Source: Exiguobacterium acetylicum
GTDB taxonomy: Bacteria; Bacillota; Bacilli; Exiguobacteriales; Exiguobacteriaceae
Length of the DNA stretch: 64,000 nt
NCBI RefSeq assembly: GCF_022170825.1
Contig: NZ_CP081878.1
Coordinates: 522,001 to 586,000 of the forward strand
Direction: 5' to 3'
Below the pieces are notes generated by a model, which worked only from the letters and a program-made list of their open reading frames with translations, did not search any database and was not told the DNA's origin. A program made the translations under genes and the position numbers. Shown here one piece after another: positions 27,254 to 35,163 of this stretch (positions are counted from its first letter, which is position 1; every line of letters starts with the position of its first letter).

Positions 27254-28456
27254 ATGAATCAAACAGAGAAAATCATTCAACAGACAGAACAGTTCGGAGC
27301 ACATAACTACCATCCACTCCCGATTGTCATCTCAGAAGCAGAAGGTGTCTTTGTCACGGATCCGGAAGGACGCCGTTATATGGATATGCTGAGTGCCTAC
27401 TCAGCGGTCAACCAGGGGCATCGTCATCCAAAGATCATCGAGGCTCTAAAACGTCAGGCAGATAAGATTACATTGACGTCACGTGCCTTCCACAATGATC
27501 AACTCGGCTTTTTCTATGAGAAAGTAGCGCAATTGACTGGAAAAGACATGGTGCTACCGATGAACACGGGTGCAGAAGCAGTCGAGACAGCGGTTAAAGC
27601 AGCACGTCGTTGGGCATACGAAGTGAAACAGATTCCGGGTGATGCTGAAATTATTGTTTGTGAAGGAAACTTCCACGGTCGGACAATGACAGCTGTCTCA
27701 ATGTCGACAGAAGCAGAATATCAACGGGGGTTTGGTCCGCTTCTTCCTGGAATCAAAACGATTCCGTACGGAGATCTCGATGCGTTAAAACAAGCGATCA
27801 CTGAAAATACAGCTGCCTTTATCCTTGAACCGATTCAAGGAGAAGCAGGGATTTTAATTCCTTACGATGGTTTCCTAAAAGATGCACAAGAAGTTTGTCG
27901 TGCGCAAAACGTCCTTCTTGTATCCGATGAGATCCAGTCTGGACTTGGTCGTTCTGGTAAATGGTTTGCATCTGACTGGGATGAAGTAACGCCAGATATG
28001 TATATTCTCGGTAAAGCACTCGGTGGTGGTGTATTCCCGATTTCGTGTGTGGCTGCGAATAAAGATGTCCTTTCTGTCTTTAATCCAGGATCACACGGAT
28101 CGACGTTTGGTGGAAACCCACTTGCATGCGCCGTCTCGATTGCTTCACTTGAAGTGTTAGAAGAGGAAAAACTTCCGGAGCGTTCACTCGAACTCGGTAC
28201 GTACTTTATGGACAAATTGAAACAGATCAACAATCCGATGATTAAAGAAGTGCGCGGTCGCGGATTATTCATTGGTGTTGAGTTGACAGAAGCAGCGCGA
28301 CCATATTGCGAAGCGTTAAAAGAAAAAGGATTACTTTGTAAAGAAACGCACGAGACAGTCATTCGTTTTGCACCACCTCTTGTTATCACAAAAGAAGAGT
28401 TGGATTGGGCGTTCGAACGGATTGAACAAGTGTTAGGTGTTTCCGTCGCCCAGTAA
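27254..28456 (+). CDS. rocD: ornithine aminotransferase
   Basis: A 400-residue class III PLP aminotransferase converting ornithine to glutamate semialdehyde. [14 protein letters not shown], the [12 protein letters not shown] loop, and the PLP lysine (Lys254 in [12 protein letters not shown]) identify RocD over the acetylornithine enzyme. It is monocistronic, with GAGGGGG before the ATG, a cre site at the promoter and a terminator behind. It would serve arginine/ornithine breakdown or proline synthesis. Confidence 0.95.
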   Translation: MNQTEKIIQQTEQFGAHNYHPLPIVISEAEGVFVTDPEGRRYMDMLSAYSAVNQGHRHPKIIEALKRQADKITLTSRAFHNDQLGFFYEKVAQLTGKDMVLPMNTGAEAVETAVKAARRWAYEVKQIPGDAEIIVCEGNFHGRTMTAVSMSTEAEYQRGFGPLLPGIKTIPYGDLDALKQAITENTAAFILEPIQGEAGILIPYDGFLKDAQEVCRAQNVLLVSDEIQSGLGRSGKWFASDWDEVTPDMYILGKALGGGVFPISCVAANKDVLSVFNPGSHGSTFGGNPLACAVSIASLEVLEEEKLPERSLELGTYFMDKLKQINNPMIKEVRGRGLFIGVELTEAARPYCEALKEKGLLCKETHETVIRFAPPLVITKEELDWAFERIEQVLGVSVAQ

Positions 28457-28472
28457 ATGAATAGATTCATCG

Positions 28473-28505
28473 AACAACAGTGGACAGTCCGTTCACTGTT
28501 GTTTT
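28473..28505 (+). terminator. terminator after rocD
   Basis: AACAACAGTG and CACTGTTGTT arms enclose an 11-base loop; the T tract is short (TTTT). Confidence 0.75.
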
Positions 28506-28539
28506 GGTTTGGAGAAGTATCGATTTTAATGAGAGAAAC

Positions 28540-28564
28540 GTTTGAAAATCAGTAACAAGGGAAC
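28540..28564 (+). promoter_or_regulatory. sigma-B-type promoter of the CsbD gene
   Basis: GTTTGA, 13 bases, GGGAAC. CsbD of Bacillus subtilis is a known sigma-B product, so the match is likely functional. Confidence 0.75.
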
Positions 28565-28607
28565 ATACAACTATCGCAAAAATAACTTTTAAATGGGGGT
28601 AATGAGT

Positions 28608-28805
28608 ATGTCAAATAACAGTGGTCTCAATAAAAAAGTGGATGGTCTCGTCGATAAAGTAGCCGGTAAAGCAAAAGAAACACTCGGTAAAGCAACAGGT
28701 GATAAATCGACAGAGCGCGAAGGTAAAAAAGATCAAGTTAAAGGTGACGCGAAGAAAACAGTAGGAAACGTCCAACAGAACTTTGAAGATACGAATCGTC
28801 GTTAA
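28608..28805 (+). CDS. CsbD family stress protein
   Basis: A 65-residue, very hydrophilic protein (GLNKKVDGLVDKVAGKAKET, then KDQVKGDAKKTVGNV) typical of CsbD, a small general-stress protein of unknown function. Of three in-frame ATG codons I chose the last, because GGGGGT lies seven bases upstream and it gives the usual family length. It is single, with its own promoter and terminator. Confidence 0.92.
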   Translation: MSNNSGLNKKVDGLVDKVAGKAKETLGKATGDKSTEREGKKDQVKGDAKKTVGNVQQNFEDTNRR

Positions 28806-28828
28806 GAATGTTCTAATTAAATAAACAA

Positions 28829-28862
28829 GACCGGACTAGATCATCACTCTAGTCCGGTTTTT
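28829..28862 (+). terminator. terminator after the CsbD gene
   Basis: Arms ACCGGACTAGA and TCTAGTCCGGT are followed by TTTTT. Confidence 0.92.
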
Positions 28863-28922
28863 AGTGTCTGCTATAATGAAATTTTGTATCAACTAAAAAG
28901 ATGAAAAAATAATTTGTCTAAA

Positions 28923-28977
28923 GGTCTAGTCATTTAGTTGTTTATGTGGAATAATAAAAAACGTAAAAGCGTTTACA
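28923..28977 (+). promoter_or_regulatory. PTS permease control region: putative operator and cre
   Basis: TAAAAGCGTTTACA (28964-28977) matches the cre consensus at 13 of 14 positions. Upstream, TAGTCA, 17 bases, AATAAT could be the promoter. GGTCTAGTC (28923-28931) overlaps that -35 and resembles half of the GTCTAGAC-like sites used by NagR/UTRA regulators. The cre is well supported; the other two are tentative. Confidence 0.5.
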
Positions 28978-29018
28978 TTGTTCTGTCATTATCGTTTATT
29001 CAGGAAAGGGTGAAAGGT

Positions 29019-30527
29019 ATGTTGCAGTTTCTACAACGAATTGGTAAAGCCTTGATGCTACCAATCGCAGTCTTGCCGGCTGCAGGAATCGTACTCCGAT
29101 TAGGCTCAGCGGATATGCTGGATATTCCGTTGATGGTAGCAGCAGGAGGGGCTATTTTTGATAACCTTCCATTAATATTTGCCATCGGTGTCGCGATTGG
29201 TCTATCGATTGATGCAAGCGGGGCAGCGGGTCTTGCAGGAGCCATTGGGTATCTTGTCTTAAAGAATGGTGTCGACTCGATGAACAAGGATTATTCGAGT
29301 GCACAGATTCAGGCGAAGTATGATGCGATCGCTGCGATCGTCAATGATTCCTCGACCAAGGTCGACGGAGCGACACTTGGTTCGATCGCGAATCAGGCGA
29401 CACTCGGTTCGACCGTCAATATGGCAGTATTCGGTGGAATCATCGCCGGTATCGTCGCAGGACTTCTATACAATCGGTTCTATAACATTAAGTTACCAGA
29501 TTGGTTAGCCTTCTTCGGTGGTCGTCGTTTCGTTCCGATCATTACATCAGCAGTCATGCTCGTACTAGCTTTCATTTTTGGTTATATCTGGCCGTTCATC
29601 GAGCAAGGCATCAATGGTGCTGGTGAATGGATGGTTGGTCTTGGCGCAGGAGGCGCTGCTCTGTTTGGATTCTTTAACCGTCTCTTGATTCCTGTCGGAT
29701 TACACCACGTCTTGAATAATATTTTCTGGTTCGTCTTCGGTTCATATGAAAAAGCAGATGGTACAGTTGCGAACGGAGACATTGCGCGCTTCTTCGCTGG
29801 AGATCCGACGGCAGGAATTTATCAAGCGGGATTCTTCCCGATTATGATGTTTGCGTTACCTGCTGCAGCATTTGCGATCGTCATGGCTGCACGTAAGGAA
29901 AATCGCAAAGCGGTTGCCGGAGCGATGATTGGTCTTGGACTCACGTCCTTCCTGACAGGAATCACGGAACCCATCGAGTTCTCGTTCATGTTCTTGTCAC
30001 CTGTTTTATACGTCATCCATGCTGTATTGACAGGTCTATCGATGGCAATCGTCAACTTGCTCGGTATTTTACACGGCTTCTCCTTCTCGGCTGGTTTCAT
30101 CGATTACGCCTTGAATTTCGGTATTGCCAAAAAACCATTGCTCATCATTCCGGTTGGTCTCGCGTTTGCGGTCGTCTATTACTTCCTGTTCTACTTCATG
30201 ATCACGAAATTCGATTTGAAGACACCAGGTCGTGAAGATGAATCGCTCGTCACAGACACGGGAGTCGTTCTGACGGATTCAGACGATAAATATGAGCAAC
30301 AAGCAGCTCAAATTTTTGCCGGGTTGCAAGGAACTGAAAATGTTACATCGATCGACAACTGTGCGACACGCTTACGTCTACAAGTCAAAGATCCGAGCAT
30401 CATTGATGAAGCGGCGATTAAAGCAGCTGGAGCGAAAGGTGTCATGAAGATGGGGGCAACAAGTGTTCAAATCATCATTGGCACGGATGTCGAATTCGTT
30501 GCAGATGCGATGAAGCGACAGAAGTAA
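29019..30527 (+). CDS. PTS EIICB permease of the glucose/N-acetylglucosamine family
   Basis: A 502-residue transporter that takes up and phosphorylates an amino sugar or glucose. Residues about 1-400 form the membrane EIIC domain, with the GITEPIEFSFMF motif. Residues about 425-500 form EIIB, whose phosphorylated cysteine lies in IDNCATRLRLQ. There is no EIIA, so a separate EIIA-Glc must supply phosphate. I chose the ATG after GGAAAGGGTGAAAGG; upstream residues in the longer frame are not family-like. The architecture fits NagP, and a cre site lies upstream. Glucose and GlcNAc cannot be separated by eye. Confidence 0.88.
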   Translation: MLQFLQRIGKALMLPIAVLPAAGIVLRLGSADMLDIPLMVAAGGAIFDNLPLIFAIGVAIGLSIDASGAAGLAGAIGYLVLKNGVDSMNKDYSSAQIQAKYDAIAAIVNDSSTKVDGATLGSIANQATLGSTVNMAVFGGIIAGIVAGLLYNRFYNIKLPDWLAFFGGRRFVPIITSAVMLVLAFIFGYIWPFIEQGINGAGEWMVGLGAGGAALFGFFNRLLIPVGLHHVLNNIFWFVFGSYEKADGTVANGDIARFFAGDPTAGIYQAGFFPIMMFALPAAAFAIVMAARKENRKAVAGAMIGLGLTSFLTGITEPIEFSFMFLSPVLYVIHAVLTGLSMAIVNLLGILHGFSFSAGFIDYALNFGIAKKPLLIIPVGLAFAVVYYFLFYFMITKFDLKTPGREDESLVTDTGVVLTDSDDKYEQQAAQIFAGLQGTENVTSIDNCATRLRLQVKDPSIIDEAAIKAAGAKGVMKMGATSVQIIIGTDVEFVADAMKRQK

Positions 30528-30531
30528 AGAA

Positions 30532-30567
30532 AAAACGACCTTTCCTGAGCTCAGGAAAGGTCGTTTT
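30532..30567. terminator. perfect 36-base palindromic bidirectional terminator
   Basis: Two 18-base arms (AAAACGACCTTTCCTGAG and its complement) meet without a spacer. It ends both the PTS gene and the converging exporter gene, whose stop codon lies inside it. Confidence 0.93.
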
Positions 30568-31453
30568 GCTGTACGTTCGCAATAGGTGCTGTTTTACTCG
30601 AACGATAGATCGGATAAAAGATTCCAATCAAGATGATGACGATCCCAATCCATTGAGAACTCATCAGATGTTCACCTAAAATTAACACGGAACAGATGAC
30701 AGCTGTCGGTAGTTCTGCCGCTCCAAGCAAAGAGACACTTGCTGGAGACAGATGAGGCGCACCAGCGGCAAATAAGAGCGGTGGCAAAATCAAGGCGAAT
30801 AGACCGAGTGGAATCGCATACAGGAGAAGACCATTTTCGAAATTCGCAGAAGATAAAAACGTCGTCGGTGGGTACATAATCATGACGAAAGCAAGACCAC
30901 CTGTCATCATATAAAAACTCTTCTTGATGACGGGTAGATGGTTAGCAATGCGTCCGCTAGCGAGTAAGAAAATCGAGAAACTAACAGCCGCTCCAAGACC
31001 AAACAACGTTCCGCGTAGGTCGAGGGGGCTTGAGTAAGCAGCGCTCGCGAGAATTGCTCCGCCAATTAGTAGAATCGCGGACAGGAAGTGCGCGCGAGAT
31101 GGTAAACGTTTGAATGCTAGCGCATCAATGATGACACCAATCCAAGTGAATTGGAATAAGAGAATGATCGCAACGGATGCGGATACGGTCTGAAGACTTT
31201 GATAATACAGGTAACCGGTTGTACCACTTGAGATACCGATTAGCATAAGGAGACCAGCTGTCTTGATATCGAGACGAAGATTTTTCGTGAACAAGGCAAG
31301 TCCGAAAATCATGAGCCAGCCGAAGAAAAATTGACTACCGGAAACGGCTGCTGAGTTAAATCCAGCGGCATAAGCGAGTTTGACGATCGTTGAGAGGACA
31401 CCATAACTGATAGCGCCAATCAGAACGAATAAGGTTGCTTTTGAACGATGCAT
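30551..31453 (-). CDS. DMT-superfamily transporter (EamA family)
   Basis: A 300-residue membrane protein with ten predicted helices in two EamA repeats. The start MHRSKATLFVLIGAISYG was chosen because GGAGGG lies nine bases before the ATG. Members export amino acids or metabolites, but the substrate cannot be told. It lies downstream of the ykyA-like gene on the same strand, separated by a terminator. Confidence 0.85.
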   Translation of the reverse strand: MHRSKATLFVLIGAISYGVLSTIVKLAYAAGFNSAAVSGSQFFFGWLMIFGLALFTKNLRLDIKTAGLLMLIGISSGTTGYLYYQSLQTVSASVAIILLFQFTWIGVIIDALAFKRLPSRAHFLSAILLIGGAILASAAYSSPLDLRGTLFGLGAAVSFSIFLLASGRIANHLPVIKKSFYMMTGGLAFVMIMYPPTTFLSSANFENGLLLYAIPLGLFALILPPLLFAAGAPHLSPASVSLLGAAELPTAVICSVLILGEHLMSSQWIGIVIILIGIFYPIYRSSKTAPIANVQQNDLS

Positions 31454-31487
31454 GAATAAATTCCCTCCATTTTTAGTAAAAACCACA

Positions 31488-31546
31488 CAAAAAAGGTTGC
31501 AACAGGGCCTTGTCCAGGTTTTTTGGACAGGGTTTGGTTGCAACCT
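31488..31546 (-). terminator. terminator between ykyA-like and DMT genes
   Basis: On the leftward strand, AGGTTGCAAC and GTTGCAACCT arms, with an inner CCTGTCCA/TGGACAAGG stem, are followed by TTTTTT. The two-part stem is unusually long; read-through would serve the exporter gene. Confidence 0.85.
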
Positions 31547-31553
31547 GTGTGAT

Positions 31554-32195
31554 TTATTGAGTTGATGTGTCGAGCAAACGATACAGTCGGGTTTTCGTTT
31601 GGTTGTACTGGACGGTCAGCGTGTTCCACTTCTTTAATGACGCGGTAGCTTTCCGAGTTAAACGATTTAAATCCGCTGTTGACTCATCAATCTTAACGAA
31701 ATCCGGTTTTTTCGTCAAGCGTGAAAGCACTTTCTTTTCAGCATCCATCGCTTGGCGATACGTTTTTGAGAACGTTTGAAATGTCTGCTCGCGCTCCTTG
31801 ATGAGAGATACTAACGCAGTTCCTTCTGTTTTTGCTTTACCATCAAGTTTGCTTACCATATCCTTAAGTTCTTCAAGGTCGAGTTCAGTGTATGCTTCCT
31901 TACGTAACGCTTCTTCTTGTTTTAACAAAGCAAGACGTTCATCATTTAAGGCTTCTAGTTCCTCCCGTTCATTTTGGGAGCGTTTGATTTCTTCGGTGCC
32001 TGCATCAAGAACGGCTTGGTACGTATTAACTGAAATTTCGTCCTTACGAGCACGTTGGTCGGCTAGCGTAAATGCCTTTTCCTCATCTTTCACTTGTTGT
32101 TCTAGCTTTTCATGGAGAGAAGCTGGTGAATCGTTAGAGCAGGCAACAAGTCCGAAACTCGATAGGAACAGCAACGCTAAGAATGATTTTTTCAT
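31554..32195 (-). CDS. YkyA family cell-wall-binding lipoprotein
   Basis: A 213-residue lipoprotein with lipobox GLVAC (lipid on Cys19). The remainder is a long, charged helical domain of the YkyA type, probably a coiled coil spanning about residues 28-190. Its function is unknown. It begins 15 bases after the deacetylase gene, so the two may form a cell-envelope operon. Confidence 0.85.
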   Translation of the reverse strand: MKKSFLALLFLSSFGLVACSNDSPASLHEKLEQQVKDEEKAFTLADQRARKDEISVNTYQAVLDAGTEEIKRSQNEREELEALNDERLALLKQEEALRKEAYTELDLEELKDMVSKLDGKAKTEGTALVSLIKEREQTFQTFSKTYRQAMDAEKKVLSRLTKKPDFVKIDESTADLNRLTRKATASLKKWNTLTVQYNQTKTRLYRLLDTSTQ

Positions 32196-32210
32196 CTGAA
32201 TAGTAACTCC

Positions 32211-33056
32211 TTATAAATTCGAGTATTGCGCGAAGTTGTATGGAATGTGGAAATCTTCATCGTAAATCGCAAACTGATAGCCTTTTTTCTGAAGTCCTGC
32301 AACAATGGCCGGAAGTGCTTTGATAGCTTGTGGTTGTTCATGCAAGAGGATGATTTCAAACGGACGCTCTGCTCGTCGAATGACCGTATTCGCTACTTCT
32401 TTTGCACTATCTTTGTAATACCAATCCATTGAATCGATGGACCAGTCCCAAACACGGAAGTCTGCTGCATGAATGGCAGATGCCATCTTTTTCGTAATAC
32501 CAGGTGTTGAACCGTAGGGTGGTCGTGTCAAATGAGGTGTTAATTGTGTCAACGTATGAATTTTTTTCTGGACACTTTGCATCTCTGAGACATACTTTCC
32601 TTTTTCGTACAATGTATCGTAATCATGTGTTTCCCCATGTAATCCGATATAATGACCAGCTTTAGCAGCAGTTTTGACTTCTTTCGGGAAAGCATCTACC
32701 TGTGTTCCGAGATAAAAGAAAGTAGCTCGAGTATCCAGTTGATCCAATGTTCGAAGTAAATCCGGCGTTAATGCGGATGGACCATCTTCGAACGTTAAAT
32801 AGGCAACTTTTTTCGTCACACCGTTCCATTTTTCGACACGTGCTTTTTCCATGTTGACGACAGGAACTTCAGTGATGGATTGACTCGCAGTAGTCGATTG
32901 TTGCTCAGGTGAAAAAACGTATCGATACGCAACATAACCTCCAACTCCAAGAAAGATGAGTGTAAGAAGTAAGAAAAACCGTGGCAGAAACTTTCTTTTT
33001 TTTGTACGCGGTCGTGGACCGAGTTCGCTAGCGTGGCTTGAGGTAAATGGATCCAT
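32211..33056 (-). CDS. membrane-anchored polysaccharide deacetylase with altered NodB motif
   Basis: A 281-residue protein. A basic stretch (RTKKRKFLPR) and a single membrane segment (about 25-45) anchor it, with the catalytic domain outside the cell. The NodB motif reads TFEDGPS instead of TFDDGPS: the first Asp, the catalytic base in studied members, is Glu. The metal-binding HGETHDY, RPPYGS and LLHEQ motifs are otherwise present. It may be a weak or specialised deacetylase. The start at MDPFTSSH is the first ATG after AAAGGAG; a TTG further upstream is less likely. Confidence 0.88.
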   Translation of the reverse strand: MDPFTSSHASELGPRPRTKKRKFLPRFFLLLTLIFLGVGGYVAYRYVFSPEQQSTTASQSITEVPVVNMEKARVEKWNGVTKKVAYLTFEDGPSALTPDLLRTLDQLDTRATFFYLGTQVDAFPKEVKTAAKAGHYIGLHGETHDYDTLYEKGKYVSEMQSVQKKIHTLTQLTPHLTRPPYGSTPGITKKMASAIHAADFRVWDWSIDSMDWYYKDSAKEVANTVIRRAERPFEIILLHEQPQAIKALPAIVAGLQKKGYQFAIYDEDFHIPYNFAQYSNL

Positions 33057-33205
33057 CGTTGTCTGTCGCTCCTTTGTCAAAAAAATATCATATACAGATA
33101 ATGTAACATTTTAACTGTTTCATTTGTAACAAACAGATGACAAAAAGATTACGAAAATCGATTTTTCTAAAAAATATATCATTAATTAGAAATAGATTAT
33201 TGAAA

Positions 33206-33237
33206 ATAAAAAAACAACCACTTTAATAAGTGATTGT
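33206..33237 (-). terminator. terminator of the YhfH-like gene
   Basis: On the leftward strand, ACAATCACTT and AAGTGGTTGT arms are followed by a seven-base T run. Confidence 0.85.
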
Positions 33238-33248
33238 CTCAAGTGTTC

Positions 33249-33395
33249 TTAGTGTTCTGTTACAGCGCACTCACTGCATTCCGTTTGATAGGATTCACAT
33301 TGCTCATCCATTTCTTTTCCGCAATGGGCACACGTCTTTACGGGAAGTTCACGGTAAAACTCAGCAGATGCTTCTTGATAAAGGGGCTGATCCAT
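33249..33395 (-). CDS. YhfH-like small zinc-ribbon protein
   Basis: A 48-residue protein translated from the leftward strand. It begins MDQPLYQEASAEFYRELP and has a four-cysteine pattern: CAHC, then ECSEC 17 residues later, as expected for a zinc ribbon and similar to Bacillus YhfH. AAGGAGG lies ten bases upstream. Function unknown. A very good promoter and a terminator frame it, so it is a genuine single-gene unit. Confidence 0.85.
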   Translation of the reverse strand: MDQPLYQEASAEFYRELPVKTCAHCGKEMDEQCESYQTECSECAVTEH

Positions 33396-33443
33396 GTGTT
33401 TTTCCTCCTTCAAAATAAAACACAATGATATTTTCTTGTTTTT

Positions 33444-33472
33444 ATTGTATTAGTACAGAAGATTAATGTCAA
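33444..33472 (-). promoter_or_regulatory. near-consensus sigma-A promoter of the YhfH-like gene
   Basis: Read leftward: TTGACA, 17 bases, TACAAT. This is the best housekeeping promoter in the window and drives a 48-residue gene. Confidence 0.85.
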
Positions 33473-33579
33473 CCATTGTTTTATAACAGTTTATAAATAT
33501 CGAGTATTGATACAGGACAATAAAAAAGAGACATGCTACGATACCTAAGTAATCTGATAATGATAAGGGGGATTCACAC

Positions 33580-34206
33580 ATGACACAAGCAACACTTGAA
33601 ACAATGCGTGTCTTAACGGAACGACGTTCTGTTCGTCATTACGACGAAACGTTCAAACTTTCAAAACAGGAAGTAGAAGAATTACTGGAATGGACGACAG
33701 CGGCGCCAAGTGCTTGGAATTTACAACACTGGCACTTTACCGTTTTCCATTCAGAAGAAGCAAAACAACAACTTGCACCGATCGCATACAATCAGCCAGC
33801 GATCACTTCAGCTTCAGCCGTCATCGCGATTTTAGGTGACGTTCAAGCGAATCGAAACTATAATCCAGTCTACGGTCCAGCAGTAGAAGCAGGTGGTATG
33901 ACAGAGGATTTATTTGATTCAATCAAGGCGCAAGTAGAAGGGGCTTATCAAAGCGAAGCGTACGGACGCGATGCAGCGATGTCGAATGCGAGCCTCGCTG
34001 CGATGCAATTGATGCTTGCCGCAGAAGCACGTGGATTATCAACACTTGCAATGGGTGGATTTGATCATCAACGTTTTACGGAAACGTTCATCACGGAATC
34101 ACGGTACGTACCGGTCATGTTGATTGCTGTCGGAAAAGCGGTCGAAGATGCAAAAAAACGTCCGGCATTACGTTTACCAATCGATCAAGTCTCAACATTC
34201 TTATAA
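33580..34206 (+). CDS. nitroreductase family protein
   Basis: A 208-residue FMN enzyme reducing nitro groups or quinones with NAD(P)H. The N-terminal RRSVRHYD and AAPSAWNLQHWHF motifs and the later GLSTLAMGGFD segment are typical of the YodC/YdgI group. AAGGGGG precedes the ATG. The physiological substrate is unknown. Confidence 0.92.
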   Translation: MTQATLETMRVLTERRSVRHYDETFKLSKQEVEELLEWTTAAPSAWNLQHWHFTVFHSEEAKQQLAPIAYNQPAITSASAVIAILGDVQANRNYNPVYGPAVEAGGMTEDLFDSIKAQVEGAYQSEAYGRDAAMSNASLAAMQLMLAAEARGLSTLAMGGFDHQRFTETFITESRYVPVMLIAVGKAVEDAKKRPALRLPIDQVSTFL

Positions 34207-34213
34207 GTCGTTC

Positions 34214-34262
34214 AAAATGGAGGAAACGGGGTTGAATTCCTCCATTTTAACTTTTTTTATTT
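34214..34262 (+). terminator. terminator after the nitroreductase gene
   Basis: AAAATGGAGGAA and TTCCTCCATTTT arms are followed by two long T tracts. Confidence 0.92.
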
Positions 34263-34346
34263 TTTTTTGGAAAAAGACTTGTCAGCCTTTTAGTTTCTTG
34301 ATATATTAATACATGTCCTAGCAAGTACATAACGTACTGCAAACAT

Positions 34347-34419
34347 GATTCTGTAGCTCAGCTGGGAGAGCGCTACCTTGACAGGGTAGAGGTCGCTGGT
34401 TCGAGCCCAGTCAGAATCA
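34347..34419 (+). tRNA. tRNA-Val (GAC), first copy
   Basis: A 73-base cloverleaf: acceptor GATTCTG/CAGAATC, D arm GCTC-AGCTGGGA-GAGC, anticodon arm CTACC-TTGACAG-GGTAG giving anticodon GAC, and T arm with GTTCGAGCC. CCA is not encoded. It is solitary and identical over its full length to a second copy 10.5 kb away. Confidence 0.97.
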
Positions 34420-34423
34420 TACC

Positions 34424-34463
34424 AAAAGCCCGCTTCTCCTTTAAAGGAAAAGCGGGCTTTTTT
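34424..34463. terminator. terminator of tRNA-Val copy 1, shared with the lipoprotein gene
   Basis: AAAAGCCCGCTT and AAGCGGGCTTTTTT arms, with A and T runs on the two sides, serve both the tRNA and the converging lipoprotein gene. Confidence 0.9.
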
Positions 34464-34464
34464 A

Positions 34465-35016
34465 TTACTTCTTCAACTCATCTTCTGTGACCCATTTATG
34501 ATTCTTGACCGGATCACTACCATCAGTCGGTGTATAGTCTACCATGTAGACGGTTGTCTCTTTTACTTCATCAATCGTTGCTTTTGCACCGTCCATGCCT
34601 TTCATATGATTTGCTTTAACGGTTGCTTCGTCACCTACTTGTAGTGGCTTAGTTGGTACTGGATCAAGTTCTTCCTGAATGACCCATTTATGATTTTTCA
34701 CCATCTCTCCACCATCAGTTGGTTTATAACTGATCGCATAGACGACTGTATCATAAGCTCCGGCAATGGTTGCTTTTGCTCCGTTCATACCGTCCATATG
34801 ATCCGTCGTCAACGTGACGTCACTTCCTTTTGAATAAGTCGGATTACTCGCTTCTTTTAAACCAGATGGTAGTTTTCCGTCACTCGAATGCATCATATCT
34901 CCATGTGACATGTCGTGTGAGTCACTATTACTTTCATCGTTATTTGCGGATCCACATGCACCGAGCCAAAGCATAGAACTAAAAGCAAGTGCGGTTAACG
35001 TCAATGATTTTTTCAT
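34465..35016 (-). CDS. DUF1541 (YdhK-like) lipoprotein, His/Met rich
   Basis: A 183-residue lipoprotein with lipobox WLGAC (Cys21). The mature start is rich in His, Met and Asp (SHDMSHGDMMHSSDG), suggesting metal binding, possibly copper. Two DUF1541 repeats follow, each with the pattern HMxGMxGAKATI...VKNHKWV (about residues 60-120 and 125-183). It is divergent from a sensor kinase/response regulator pair, which may control it. Confidence 0.9.
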   Translation of the reverse strand: MKKSLTLTALAFSSMLWLGACGSANNDESNSDSHDMSHGDMMHSSDGKLPSGLKEASNPTYSKGSDVTLTTDHMDGMNGAKATIAGAYDTVVYAISYKPTDGGEMVKNHKWVIQEELDPVPTKPLQVGDEATVKANHMKGMDGAKATIDEVKETTVYMVDYTPTDGSDPVKNHKWVTEDELKK

Positions 35017-35163
35017 ATTAAACCCCTCCTGAAGTCACTAGTCTTCTTTACTATACCCAGCGTATATGCAAATCGTGTGCAGATGAGGTGACAGTTTTGT
35101 CTGTCTGCGCCGATAAGGCTTTTTTTCGCTATACTAAAGTGGAAAGAAAAAGGAGGAGACGTC

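Noticed and set aside
35040-35070. Sigma-B promoter (GGGTAT on the leftward strand) before the DUF1541 lipoprotein
   Set aside because: No GTTT-like -35 at the right spacing; the sequence reads better as a sigma-A -10, TATAGT.
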